Below, in pieces: positions 26,922 to 35,237 of a DNA stretch of 64,000 nucleotides. Source of the DNA: Arthrobacter sp. ERGS1:01 (GTDB lineage: Bacteria > Actinomycetota > Actinomycetes > Actinomycetales > Micrococcaceae); the NCBI RefSeq assembly GCF_001281315.1, contig NZ_CP012477.1, forward strand, positions 372,001 to 436,000. Direction: 5' to 3'. Within the stretch, counting starts at the first letter, position 1, and each line of letters starts with the position of its first letter. A program made the position numbers and the translations under genes. The notes under the pieces are model-generated. The model did not search any database, had not been told where the DNA came from, and saw only the letters and a program-made list of their open reading frames with translations.

Positions 26922-26988
26922 CTGTGTTGCAGTTGTTGGACGAAAAGGGCCCGAATCGGCGGATTTTGGTCCAACAACTGCAACACAG
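26922..26988 (-). terminator. 19-bp perfect hairpin between aceA and aceB
   Basis: Arms 26922-26940 and 26970-26988 (CTGTGTTGCAGTTGTTGGA and its complement) pair perfectly around a 29-base loop. It lies 14 bases past the aceA stop and ends 26 bases before the aceB ATG. There is no U-tract, so it may be an RNA-processing or stability element rather than a full terminator. Confidence 0.6.
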
Positions 26989-27001
26989 ACGGGGGGAAAG
27001 G

Positions 27002-28324
27002 TTAGTGGAACTGCTGGGCCTCGGTGGAGCCTGCCAATGCGAGGGTGCCGCTGTTTGGGTTCAGCGCGCTCGCCACCAGGTCGAAGTAGCCTGTGCCCAC
27101 TTCGCGCTGGTGCTTGGTTGCGGTGTAGCCGCGTTCTTCAGCGCCAAATTCGCGCTCCTGCAGTTCGACGTAGGCGCTCATCCCGTCCCGGGCGTAACCG
27201 TGGGCGAGGTCAAACATCGAGTAGTTCAGGGCATGGAAGCCAGCCAGGGTGATGAACTGGAACTTGAAGCCCATGGCGCCGAGTTCACGTTGGAACTTGG
27301 CGATCGTGGCGTCGTCCAAATGCTTTTTCCAGTTGAACGACGGCGAACAGTTGTAGGCCAGCATCTGGTCGGGGAACTGCGCGCGGATGCCGTCGGCAAA
27401 CTTCTTCGCGTGTTCTAGGTCCGGGGTGCCGGTTTCCATCCAGATGAGGTCGGCATACGGAGCGTACGCCAGGCCGCGGGCAATGCACGGTTCGATCCCG
27501 TTGCGCACATTGTAGAAACCTTCCGCGGTGCGCTCTCCTGTGATGAAAGGCTTGTCGCGGTCGTCAACGTCGGAGGTGATCAGGGTGGCGGCCTCGGCGT
27601 CCGTACGGGCAACAATAACAGAGGGGACGCCGGCGACGTCGGCCGCGAGCCGTGCGGCGTTCAGCGTGCGGACATGCTGGGCCGTGGGGATCAAGACCTT
27701 CCCGCCGAGGTGGCCGCACTTCTTCTCGCTGGCCAGCTGGTCCTCCCAGTGCACGCCGGCCGCGCCGGCGCCGATCATGGACTTCATGAGCTCGTAGGCG
27801 TTCAGCGGCCCGCCAAAGCCGGCCTCGGCGTCGGCCACGATTGGTACCAGCCAGTCCTCCACGGATTGCTTGCCTTCGGAGAATTCGATCTGGTCCGCCC
27901 GCAGCAGTGCGTTGTTGATGCGCCGGACCACTGTGGGTACCGAGTTGACGGGGTACAGGGACTGATCGGGATAGGTGTTGCCGGAGGTGTTGGCGTCGGC
28001 GGCAACCTGCCAGCCGGAGAGGTAGATGGCCTTCAGCCCGGCCTTGACTTGCTGCACGGCCTGGTTGCCGGTCAGCGCGCCGAGTGCGTTCGTGTAGCCC
28101 TCGGGGCCGGCGTTGCGCAGCTGGTCCCAGAGCTTTTCGGAGCCGCGGCGGGCCAGGGTTTGTTCCTCCATGACCCGGCCGCGGAGCTTCACGACATCAC
28201 CGGCCGAGTAGCTGCGTTCGGTGCCGTCCCAGCGGGGGTTGGCGGCCCATTCAAGTTCGAGGGCGGCCGCGGCGTCAACGTTGTTCTGCTCCGGCGTCGT
28301 TGCGGGTTCAAATGCTTCAGTCAT
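27002..28324 (-). CDS. aceA: Isocitrate lyase
   Basis: A 440-residue enzyme that splits isocitrate into glyoxylate and succinate, the first step of the glyoxylate shunt, used for growth on acetate and fatty acids. The catalytic motif KKCGHLGGK is present, along with [21 protein letters not shown] and the C-terminal [15 protein letters not shown] segment. Length matches bacterial class I enzymes. It is transcribed divergently from the RamB-like regulator; the 124-base spacer holds a candidate RamB box. aceB follows after a hairpin. Confidence 0.97.
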   Translation of the reverse strand: MTEAFEPATTPEQNNVDAAAALELEWAANPRWDGTERSYSAGDVVKLRGRVMEEQTLARRGSEKLWDQLRNAGPEGYTNALGALTGNQAVQQVKAGLKAIYLSGWQVAADANTSGNTYPDQSLYPVNSVPTVVRRINNALLRADQIEFSEGKQSVEDWLVPIVADAEAGFGGPLNAYELMKSMIGAGAAGVHWEDQLASEKKCGHLGGKVLIPTAQHVRTLNAARLAADVAGVPSVIVARTDAEAATLITSDVDDRDKPFITGERTAEGFYNVRNGIEPCIARGLAYAPYADLIWMETGTPDLEHAKKFADGIRAQFPDQMLAYNCSPSFNWKKHLDDATIAKFQRELGAMGFKFQFITLAGFHALNYSMFDLAHGYARDGMSAYVELQEREFGAEERGYTATKHQREVGTGYFDLVASALNPNSGTLALAGSTEAQQFH

Positions 28325-28414
28325 GGTGGTCGCTCCTTTGCGTACAATCCGTGTTCCTTCTTCGTGATTTCAACTATTCAGGTGTTCCCAAGGGCTTTCT
28401 AGAGGTAAATGCTG

Positions 28415-28427
28415 GAAAGATTTGCAC
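28415..28427. promoter_or_regulatory. Candidate RamB box in the aceA-ramB spacer
   Basis: GAAAGATTTGCAC resembles the corynebacterial RamB site, which has an AAAGTTTGCAAA-like core. It lies 22-34 bases upstream of the regulator's ATG, where binding would also affect its own promoter. Matched by eye from memory of the consensus. Confidence 0.4.
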
Positions 28428-28448
28428 TTCTTCGCGTATGGTCAAGAA

Positions 28449-29945
28449 ATGAACAATGTGGGCTGGAACCTCAACGATGCGGCGCCCGACGACGATGGCA
28501 CCGGAAGCGACGACGCCGGCGTTGACCTGATCGCGCTGGGCCGCCGCGTGCGGCACCTGCGCAAGAAGTTGGGCATGACCCTTGACGATCTTGGCGCGGC
28601 CGCCGGAACCGCGCCTTCCCAGTTGTCGCTCATCGAAAACGGCAAACGGGAGCCCAAGCTGACGCTTCTGCAGCGCCTGGCCGGGGCACTCGGCGTCGGG
28701 CTTGACCAACTCCTGGGAGCCGAGCCGCCCAGCCGGCGCGCGGCCCTGGAAATTGAACTGGAAAAGGCACAGCGCGGCCCCCTGTACCAGTCGCTCGGTT
28801 TGCCGAAAGTCCGCGTCAGTTCGCGGCTTTCCATGGAGGTGCTCGAGTCCCTGGTGGGGTTGCAGCACGAGCTGGAGCGGCGGCTGGATGAACAGTCGGC
28901 AACGCCCGAGGAGGCGCGCCGGGCCAACAACGAGATCCGGCTCGAGATGCGCGCCCGCAACAACTACTATCCGGAGATTGAGCGGCAGGCGCAGGACCTC
29001 CTCGCCGCGGTGGGGCATGACCGCGGGCCGTTGTCGCACCATGTGGCGGCGGACATCGCCGAACACCTCGGTTTTGACCTGCACTACGTGGGGGATCTGC
29101 CGCATTCCACGCGCTCCGTGACGGATTTGAAGAATCACCGAATTTATCTCACGCAGGGCCAGCGCTCCGACCACGACCCCCGTTCGGTGCTGCTGCAGGC
29201 ACTGGGGCACTACGTGCTGGGCCACAAGACGCCGCGCAACTATGCGGATTTCCTGCGCCAACGCGTGTACACGAACTACTTTGCGGCGTCGCTGCTCATG
29301 CCGGAGCGGGCCACGGTGGACTTCCTGAAGGAGGCCAAGGCCGCCAAGGAGCTGGCCATCGAGGACATCCGCGACGCCTTCGCCGTGTCCTATGAGACCG
29401 CCGCGCACCGTTTCACCAACCTCGCCACGGAGCATCTGGGCATCACCACGCACTTCCAAAAGGTGCACGAATCCGGAATCATCCACAAGGCCTACGAGAA
29501 CGACGGCGTGAACTTCCCCGCCGACCACACCGGCGCCATAGAGGGCCAGGCTGTCTGCCGGTTCTGGACCTCACGCGCCGTCTTCGACGTGCCGGATAAG
29601 TTCCGGGCGTTCAACCAGTACACGGACACGGCCGTGGGCACATACTGGTGCACGGCCCGGACCGAGCGGCATTCCTCGGGGGAGTACTCGCTGAGCATCG
29701 GCGTGCCCTATGCGCACGTGAAGTGGTTCCGCGGCCGGGACACCACGGAGCGCTCGCAGTCCCGCTGCCCGGATCCGGCGTGCTGCCGCCGGCCGCCTTC
29801 GGAACTGTCCGCCGAGTGGGCCGGCAACGCCTGGCCGTCCACCCGCGCCAACTCGCACCTGTTGGCCGCGATGCCGCAGGGGGCGTTCCCCGGCGTGGAC
29901 GAGACCGAGGTCTACAAGTTCCTGGCCGCGCACGCAGACCGGTGA
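28449..29945 (+). CDS. ramB: RamB/ScfR-type XRE transcriptional regulator of acetate/short-chain fatty acid metabolism
   Basis: A 498-residue regulator with an N-terminal XRE helix-turn-helix (about 35-90: LRKKLGMTLDDLGAAAGTAP, SQLSLIENGKREP), a central IrrE/M78-peptidase-like domain in which the metal motif is degenerate (ALGHYVLGH instead of HExxH), and a C-terminal DUF2083-type region with clustered cysteines (CPDPACC). In Corynebacterium, RamB controls aceA and aceB, and this gene is divergent from aceA. TATGGT (28437-28442) ends six bases before the ATG, so the mRNA may be leaderless. The symbol is by homology and position. Confidence 0.85.
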   Translation: MNNVGWNLNDAAPDDDGTGSDDAGVDLIALGRRVRHLRKKLGMTLDDLGAAAGTAPSQLSLIENGKREPKLTLLQRLAGALGVGLDQLLGAEPPSRRAALEIELEKAQRGPLYQSLGLPKVRVSSRLSMEVLESLVGLQHELERRLDEQSATPEEARRANNEIRLEMRARNNYYPEIERQAQDLLAAVGHDRGPLSHHVAADIAEHLGFDLHYVGDLPHSTRSVTDLKNHRIYLTQGQRSDHDPRSVLLQALGHYVLGHKTPRNYADFLRQRVYTNYFAASLLMPERATVDFLKEAKAAKELAIEDIRDAFAVSYETAAHRFTNLATEHLGITTHFQKVHESGIIHKAYENDGVNFPADHTGAIEGQAVCRFWTSRAVFDVPDKFRAFNQYTDTAVGTYWCTARTERHSSGEYSLSIGVPYAHVKWFRGRDTTERSQSRCPDPACCRRPPSELSAEWAGNAWPSTRANSHLLAAMPQGAFPGVDETEVYKFLAAHADR

Positions 29946-30111
29946 CGTCCTTCCAGGGCCGGCGCTTACCTTGATGGCCGGCGCCGGCCGCGCCTGCCGG
30001 ACCCGCAATTGTTGCCCGACGTTCATGTGGGGGCCACTCGCCCGCACCGCGGTGTGCGTAGCGTGAAAGGTGTCCGGCAGCACCAGCAGTTTCCAGCAGT
30101 GAGGATCAATC

Positions 30112-30969
30112 GTGACCACGAATCAGTATCCCGTCGTTTTGACCGTGGACGGCACCGAGGCCAGTAACGAGGCAATTGTCGATGCAAACGTTTCGGCCGT
30201 GAACTCCATGTTCGCGGCCCTGCTCAACGCCGAGGAAATCGCACCCAACGCCCTCCGCGCCTACTTCGTCGACTTCTACCTGACCCAGGCGCTCGACGGC
30301 GGATTCGCCCAGTATGTCTTCATGTCCCCGGACCGTGCCGAACTGGACACCTACATCCGCGACGGCCTCGAAGGCATGGGTGCCGCCAAGCACCTGGAAC
30401 TCTTCAACCGCACCGCGGAACTCTTCGACTCGCTGTCCGACGACGACGCCCAGGCGTACCTGGATGGGGACCCCGAGGAGGTCGACGTCGTCCGGAGCGG
30501 GGGCGTGAAGTCCATGGACCTGCTCGATGGCGAATTCGACGACCTCCTGGACACCGAGGACCTGACGGCACTCGGCGCAGCCTGGCTGCGCAGCCAGGAG
30601 GGCCTGTTGCTGCTCGATGGCGAGGGCCTGGCCCTGCACATCGCCGGCCTCGTCGAGTTGATCCCGAACCTGGCCGAACGCCAGGCCGAGGCGGAGGAGG
30701 CCGAACTTGCCGACGCCCCCGAATTCGAGACCATCATCCGCGAACTGTGCGAAGTGGCCGGCTACCAGCTGGAAAAGATCACCATGGGCGATCCCAACTT
30801 TGAGCACAACGGCGAAACCGTCCTGGCGTGGCACTTCACCACCGACCACGGCGAGTTCATCATGATCGAAGAGGATGAGGAAGCGTTCATGATCAACCCC
30901 GAAACCAAGGCCGTCATCGCCATGGTCGAGTTTGAGGACGAGGACGAGGACGAGTTTGCCAGCGCCTAG
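30112..30969 (+). CDS. Acidic protein with DMP19 (DUF4375)-like region
   Basis: A 285-residue, strongly acidic protein starting at GTG 30112. Residues about 45-105 (ALRAYFVDFYLTQALDGGFA, then QYVF) look like the DMP19/DUF4375 fold, whose Neisseria member mimics DNA. The C-terminus runs EFEDEDEDEDEF, and the middle is rich in Asp and Glu. There is no signal peptide or membrane segment. It stands alone between the RamB gene and a strong hairpin. Function is unknown; the family call rests on the GGFAQY-type motif only. Confidence 0.6.
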   Translation: MTTNQYPVVLTVDGTEASNEAIVDANVSAVNSMFAALLNAEEIAPNALRAYFVDFYLTQALDGGFAQYVFMSPDRAELDTYIRDGLEGMGAAKHLELFNRTAELFDSLSDDDAQAYLDGDPEEVDVVRSGGVKSMDLLDGEFDDLLDTEDLTALGAAWLRSQEGLLLLDGEGLALHIAGLVELIPNLAERQAEAEEAELADAPEFETIIRELCEVAGYQLEKITMGDPNFEHNGETVLAWHFTTDHGEFIMIEEDEEAFMINPETKAVIAMVEFEDEDEDEFASA

Positions 30970-30989
30970 CTGAAACACCAGCTTGATCG

Positions 30990-31027
30990 TTGAGGGGCGC
31001 ATCTTTCGCGAAAGATGCGCCCCTCAA
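30990..31027 (+). terminator. 38-base perfect palindrome terminator
   Basis: The whole segment 30990-31027 is self-complementary (19 bases per arm, no unpaired base), 20 bases after the stop of the acidic protein gene, followed by TGCGTTTTGG. Confidence 0.8.
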
Positions 31028-31199
31028 TGCGTTTTGGCGGAGAAAACATCACTAAACGGGGCTGCGGTTGGTTTTATCCGCGCAGCCATTGTTGCGAATT
31101 TGTTTGCAAGAGTCCCGCGATGTTCAATTGACTGTAATTGGCGCCAGTGATCCCGGAATGCCAAATATGAAATCCGGCGGGGGTGCGGGAAAAGCTAAT

Positions 31200-31219
31200 C
31201 GGCTAATTTGAATTAGCCG
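31200..31219 (-). terminator. Short hairpin after the small leftward ORF
   Basis: CGGCTAATT pairs with AATTAGCCG around a two-base centre. Read leftward it is followed shortly by GCTTTTCCC, and it lies 35 bases past the stop of the ORF at 31254-31388. Confidence 0.4.
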
Positions 31220-31253
31220 GACAGCTATTTGTCATGTGCGGAGAGTCCCGGGT

Positions 31254-31388
31254 TTATTCCCTGGATAGCTCCGGTCCGTGGCTGCCGGCGGGGGCGGTAT
31301 TGGGGTGGTCGTCATTTTCATCCCTGACAAAGTCGGCGATCGTATTTCCCGTGAGAATGTCAATGACTTTGCCTAGAAGTCGCCTCAT
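31254..31388 (-). CDS. Possible small protein (44 residues)
   Basis: ATG at 31388 with a strong SD (GGGGGAG, seven bases upstream) opens a 44-codon frame ending TAA. The product begins basic and hydrophobic ([20 protein letters not shown]) and ends acidic and Pro/Gly-rich. No family is recognised. It sits in a roughly 650-base stretch without another gene, of lower GC than the surroundings, between the acidic protein gene and aqpZ. The SD and downstream hairpin support it; conservation would be needed to be sure. The rest of the stretch shows only the aqpZ promoter region. Confidence 0.45.
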   Translation of the reverse strand: MRRLLGKVIDILTGNTIADFVRDENDDHPNTAPAGSHGPELSRE

Positions 31389-31491
31389 GCGTAGTCTCCC
31401 CCGTTGCGTGTGAAGCCAGTATTTCGGCATATCGGATTGATTGCAAGGGAATAGGCCGGCTTACGCGGGGATCGGTAATTATGACGAACCA

Positions 31492-31521
31492 TTGCCGATC
31501 GTTGGCGCACATTGGCATAAT
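31492..31521 (+). promoter_or_regulatory. Candidate promoter of aqpZ
   Basis: TTGCCG (31492-31497), an 18-base spacer and CATAAT (31516-31521) form a sigma-A-like promoter. It predicts a leader of about 93 bases before the aqpZ ATG. Confidence 0.4.
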
Positions 31522-31621
31522 AAATTCGGACAGCATGGGGGTTGTCACGGAAATTGAAACTCTCTTTGCTCGTCGTGTCCTTGAATCACGAACACGCCCT
31601 TCCAGAGAGAAGATTTTTCAC

Positions 31622-32383
31622 ATGGATAGAACGATTTCAGCCCGCTTGACTGCCGAGTTCCTGGGTACCGCCGTACTGGTCTTTGGGGGCTGCGGAAGCG
31701 CAATATTCTCCGCCAAGGTCCTGTCCGACAACACCGTAAATATGGGCATCGGCTTCCTCGGCGTCGCCCTGGCCTTCGGACTCACCGTGCTGGTCATGGT
31801 CTACGCCGTGGGCCACATCTCGGGCGGTCACTTCAACCCGGCCGTAACGTTCGGCGCCGCGATTGCCGGCCGCATCGAATGGAAAGCCGTCCCGGCCTAC
31901 ATGGTCACCCAGATCGTCGCCGCCTCCGTCGCCGGGTTGGCCCTCTTCGCCATCGCCAGCGGCAAGGACGGTTTCAACGCCGTCACGTCCGGCTTCGCCT
32001 CCAACGGTTACGGTGACCGATCCCCGAACGGCTACAACATGGTCTCGGCCCTGTTGGCCGAAATCATCCTGACCGCGATCTTCCTCTACGTAATCCTGGG
32101 CGCAACCGACAAGCGCGCACCCAAGGGCTTTGCCGGCCTGGCCATCGGTTTGACCCTGACCCTGATCCACCTGGTCTCGATCCCGATCACCAACACCTCC
32201 GTCAACCCGGCCCGTTCCATCGGTGTTGCCTGGTTCGCGGGCCCCGAGGCCCTTGGCCAGGTCTGGCTGTTCATCGTTGCTCCCCTCGTGGGTGCCGCGA
32301 TTGCCGGACTGAGCTACCACAAGCTCTTTGGCGCCAAGGCGGTTGCCCTCGCAACCGCCGAGGAAGCAGCATTCGTCAAGTAG
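31622..32383 (+). CDS. aqpZ: Aquaporin Z (MIP family water channel)
   Basis: A 253-residue membrane channel with six helices and the two half-helix NPA motifs (GHFNPAVT near 70 and SVNPARSIG near 195). The context [10 protein letters not shown] and the AqpZ-like N-terminus ([18 protein letters not shown]) indicate a water-selective aquaporin rather than a glycerol facilitator. The start is ATG 31622 after GAGAGAAG; the frame is open 47 codons upstream but that part is the promoter region. A strong hairpin follows. Confidence 0.94.
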   Translation: MDRTISARLTAEFLGTAVLVFGGCGSAIFSAKVLSDNTVNMGIGFLGVALAFGLTVLVMVYAVGHISGGHFNPAVTFGAAIAGRIEWKAVPAYMVTQIVAASVAGLALFAIASGKDGFNAVTSGFASNGYGDRSPNGYNMVSALLAEIILTAIFLYVILGATDKRAPKGFAGLAIGLTLTLIHLVSIPITNTSVNPARSIGVAWFAGPEALGQVWLFIVAPLVGAAIAGLSYHKLFGAKAVALATAEEAAFVK

Positions 32384-32411
32384 CCTCCGCCGCACGGGCA
32401 TGGACGAGTCC

Positions 32412-32446
32412 TGCCGGGGAGGGCCGGCTTCCGGCCCTCCCCGGCA
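32412..32446 (+). terminator. Hairpin terminator after aqpZ
   Basis: Arms 32412-32427 and 32431-32446 pair perfectly over 16 GC-rich bases around a three-base loop, 28 bases after the stop codon. Confidence 0.78.
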
Positions 32447-32569
32447 TCGGCGTCCGGCGTCCGGCCCGTGCCGCAACGGGTACCTGCCCGGGGAGGCAAG
32501 GAGATGGCCGACACTGGAAAAGGGCGGCCGACGCCATGTGTCGTAAGGTCAACGCATGGATGATCTCAA

Positions 32570-33073
32570 ATGGAGCGCTACGGCGCCCGCCGATGTCGCA
32601 TGGGCGGCCACCCCTTCGCCCCCGGCCTTCACAAGTGGTACCTGACCGGCGCGATGCCCAAGGACATGGATTGGCCCGCGGAACTGAAGCCCCTCAAGCG
32701 TGGGGACCTGATCTATGTGGGGAAGGCGACGAACCTGCGGAGCCGGGCCCGGCACCACGCGGTCCAAACCTCAAAGTCCACCTTCCGCCGTTCCCTCGCA
32801 GCGCTCCTGGGCCTGCAGGCCCAGTGGCACGGCAAATCCGCCCATCCGCGCCTCACCGACCCTGACGAGGAGATCCTCAGCGCCTGGATGGTGGCCAACC
32901 TTGGCATGTCGTTCTGCGTGGTGCCGAAGCTGGAGCTCGTTGCCGGGCTGGAAGAGTCCATGCGGGAGGAACTGAGCCCGCCCCTGAACCGCGACGGGCG
33001 GACGCCCGAACAACTGCACGTCTCCGCCGTGGCCGGTGTCGCCCAACGCAACGCCCTGCGCGAGAAGGGCTGA
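32570..33073 (+). CDS. GIY-YIG-like nuclease-fold protein
   Basis: About 160 residues with a GIY-YIG-like core: GLHKWYLTG (first strand, GIY position), GDLIYVGKATNLRSRARHH (YIG position and the conserved Arg) and STFRRSLAALLG. It is probably a small nuclease-fold protein; the partner is unknown. The N-terminus is unclear: ATG 32570 has no SD, whereas ATG 32556 has AAGGT at good spacing but is in another frame that stops after 29 codons (the MDDLKWSATAPADVAWA frame). This suggests a frameshift near 32600 or a later start at ATG 32600. The protein body is intact. Confidence 0.65.
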   Translation: MERYGARRCRMGGHPFAPGLHKWYLTGAMPKDMDWPAELKPLKRGDLIYVGKATNLRSRARHHAVQTSKSTFRRSLAALLGLQAQWHGKSAHPRLTDPDEEILSAWMVANLGMSFCVVPKLELVAGLEESMREELSPPLNRDGRTPEQLHVSAVAGVAQRNALREKG

Positions 33074-33120
33074 GCGCCCCGATCCCTTGACCTTGGCGGC
33101 ATTCCCCAGCATGCTGGCAG

Positions 33121-33135
33121 TTACCAACCGGTAGG
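33121..33135. promoter_or_regulatory. Candidate TetR-type operator at the SDR-ACAD-APH promoter
   Basis: TTACCAACCGGTAGG contains TACC and GGTA as inverted halves, a common TetR operator form in actinobacteria. It lies just after a possible promoter, TTGACC (33087) - 17 bases - CATGCT (33110), covering the expected transcript start. No TetR gene is in the window. Confidence 0.4.
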
Positions 33136-33178
33136 CGGCTGGTGCGCGGGCTGCTGCGCGGAACGTGGAAAGGGCCCC

Positions 33179-33952
33179 ATGGACCAGCAATGCCAACGGT
33201 TGCAGGGCAGGATCGCCCTGGTCACGGGCGCAAGCAGGGGGATCGGCCTGGCCATCGCGCAACGGCTGGTGGCCGAAGGCGCCCGGACGGCCATCACTGC
33301 CCGCGGCGCGGAGCAACTCCTTGCGGCGGGAAAATCGTTCCCGGAAGGGTCGGTCATCACCGTGGCCGGCCACGCGGATGACCCCGCCCATCGCGCAGAG
33401 GTGCTGGAGGAAGTCGCCCGGACGTGGGGCGGGCTGGACATCCTGGTCAACAACGCCGGCATCAACCCCGTGTTCGGGCCCCTTGAAACAGCCGATCTTG
33501 CCGCGGCCCGCAAAATCCTTGAGGTCAACGTCCTCGCCACGCTCGCCTGGACCCAGGACGTGCTGGCGCATCCCGGGCTCGGATTCCGGGAGCGGCGCGG
33601 AAACGTGGTCAACGTGTCCTCCGTCAGCGGCGACGTCCCGGCGCCGGGCCTTGGTTTGTATGGCATCAGCAAGGCCGCCGTCTCACACCTCAGCCGCACC
33701 CTCGCCGTCGAACTGGCCCCGGAAATCCGCGTGAACGCCGTGGCGCCGGCCGTCGTGAAGACCCGGTTTGCCCGGGCCCTGTATGAGGGGCGCGAAGACC
33801 AGGTGGCCGCCGCCTACCCCCTCAAGCGTCTGGGCACGCCCGAGGACGTCGCCGCCGCCGCGGCGTTCCTGGCCTCCGCCGACGCCGGCTGGATCACCGG
33901 CCAGGTGCTCACGCTCGACGGCGGCCTGGGCAACGCCGGTGGGCTCGGCTGA
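33179..33952 (+). CDS. SDR-family NAD(P)-dependent oxidoreductase (LvaD-like position)
   Basis: A 257-residue short-chain dehydrogenase with the cofactor loop TGASRGIG (about 17-24), NNAG (about 95) and the catalytic Ser/Tyr/Lys set (NVSSVSG and YGISKAA). It reduces or oxidises a hydroxyl/keto group. It is the first gene of a three-gene rightward operon with an acyl-CoA dehydrogenase and an APH-type phosphotransferase. By analogy with the Pseudomonas levulinate pathway it could reduce a 4-oxoacyl-CoA to the 4-hydroxyacyl-CoA; this is inference from context. ATG 33179 has GGAAAGGG just upstream. Confidence 0.88.
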   Translation: MDQQCQRLQGRIALVTGASRGIGLAIAQRLVAEGARTAITARGAEQLLAAGKSFPEGSVITVAGHADDPAHRAEVLEEVARTWGGLDILVNNAGINPVFGPLETADLAAARKILEVNVLATLAWTQDVLAHPGLGFRERRGNVVNVSSVSGDVPAPGLGLYGISKAAVSHLSRTLAVELAPEIRVNAVAPAVVKTRFARALYEGREDQVAAAYPLKRLGTPEDVAAAAAFLASADAGWITGQVLTLDGGLGNAGGLG

Positions 33953-33983
33953 GCCACCCGCACACCAACCGCAAGGAGGAGCC

Positions 33984-35237
33984 GTGACGACAACTGCGCA
34001 CCGGGAGGGCATGGGCCCGGCGGAGGCTGAGGAGCTGCGCCTGCGCACCCGCGACTTCATCCGCGGCACCGTGATTCCCGCGGAACCGCGCCCGGGCCAG
34101 GCGCTGAACCTGGCCGTCCGGCGTGAACTGGGGGCGGCCGCCAAGGAGGCAGGTGTCTACGCCCCGCACGTGCCCCGGCAATTCGGCGGGCAGGGGCTGC
34201 CGGTGGAGCACTGGTCGCCGGTCTTCCAGGAGGCGGGGTATTCGCCCATCGGCCCGGCCGCCCTGAACTGCATGGCCCCGGACGAGGGCAATATGCACAT
34301 GCTGCATCTGATCGGCACGCCCGCGCAGCAGCGACACTACCTGGCACCCCTGGCCGCCGGGGACATCAGCTCCTGTTTTGCCATGTCCGAGCCACACCCG
34401 GGAGCCGGTTCCGACCCCGAGGCACTCGCCACCACTGCCGTCCGCGGCCCCAGGGGCTGGATCATTACCGGTCACAAGCGCTTCACGAGCGGCGCCTCGT
34501 TCGCCGCGTTCGCGATCGTCATGGCCCGCACGCCCGACGACGGCGCCGCGAAAGCGGGCGCCACCATGTTCCTGGTGCCCATGGACACCCCCGGCGTCCG
34601 GCTCGGCGCCCCCATCCACACCATGGACAGGTACCTGCCCGGCGGCCACCCGCATGTACACTTCGACGGCGTCCACGTGCCCGAAAGCGCTGTCCTGGGC
34701 GAGGTGGGGCTCGGGTTCAAGTACGCCCAGGTCCGCCTTGGCCCCGCCCGCCTGACCCATTGCATGCGCTGGCTGGGCCTGGCCCGCCGCGCGCACGACA
34801 TTGCCCTCGACCGCGCCAACAGCCGCGAAATCTTTGGCCGGCACATTGCGGAGCTGGGCATCGCACAGGACATGATCGCCCAATCGGTCATCGACATCGA
34901 GACCTCGGACGCCATCATCGCCAAGTGCGCGGCGCTCCTCGGCACGGACCCCAGGGCGGGATCGGCGCTGTCCTCGGTGGCCAAGGTCCACTGCTCCGAG
35001 GCCGTCTACCGGGTCATCGACAGATCGCTGCAGCTGTGCGGCGGCGACGGCGTCTCCGACGGACTGCCGCTGGCCCAATACCTGAACGAGGTGCGCCCCT
35101 TCCGGATCTACGACGGCGCCACGGAGACCCACAAATGGGCCATCGCCCGCCGGGCCGCCGCGGACCGCAGCCGCGCCGTGGCCGGCGGCGAACCGTTCCG
35201 GGGAGCGGCCCGCACCCATGAGGACGAACTTCCGTGA
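33984..35237 (+). CDS. Acyl-CoA dehydrogenase-family protein (ACAD10/11- or LvaC-like)
   Basis: A 417-residue FAD-dependent acyl-CoA dehydrogenase fold: CFAMSEPHPGAGSDP is the FAD/substrate loop, QLCGGDGVSDGLPLAQYLN the C-terminal helix, and RIYDGATETHKWAIARR the closing motif. It starts at GTG 33984 after the perfect SD AAGGAGG; the longer open frame overlaps the SDR gene. It overlaps the next gene (GTGA). A dehydrogenase of this branch paired with an APH-type kinase is the ACAD10/11 and LvaA-LvaC arrangement, which removes a 4-hydroxyl from acyl-CoA through a phospho-intermediate. Confidence 0.88.
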   Translation: MTTTAHREGMGPAEAEELRLRTRDFIRGTVIPAEPRPGQALNLAVRRELGAAAKEAGVYAPHVPRQFGGQGLPVEHWSPVFQEAGYSPIGPAALNCMAPDEGNMHMLHLIGTPAQQRHYLAPLAAGDISSCFAMSEPHPGAGSDPEALATTAVRGPRGWIITGHKRFTSGASFAAFAIVMARTPDDGAAKAGATMFLVPMDTPGVRLGAPIHTMDRYLPGGHPHVHFDGVHVPESAVLGEVGLGFKYAQVRLGPARLTHCMRWLGLARRAHDIALDRANSREIFGRHIAELGIAQDMIAQSVIDIETSDAIIAKCAALLGTDPRAGSALSSVAKVHCSEAVYRVIDRSLQLCGGDGVSDGLPLAQYLNEVRPFRIYDGATETHKWAIARRAAADRSRAVAGGEPFRGAARTHEDELP

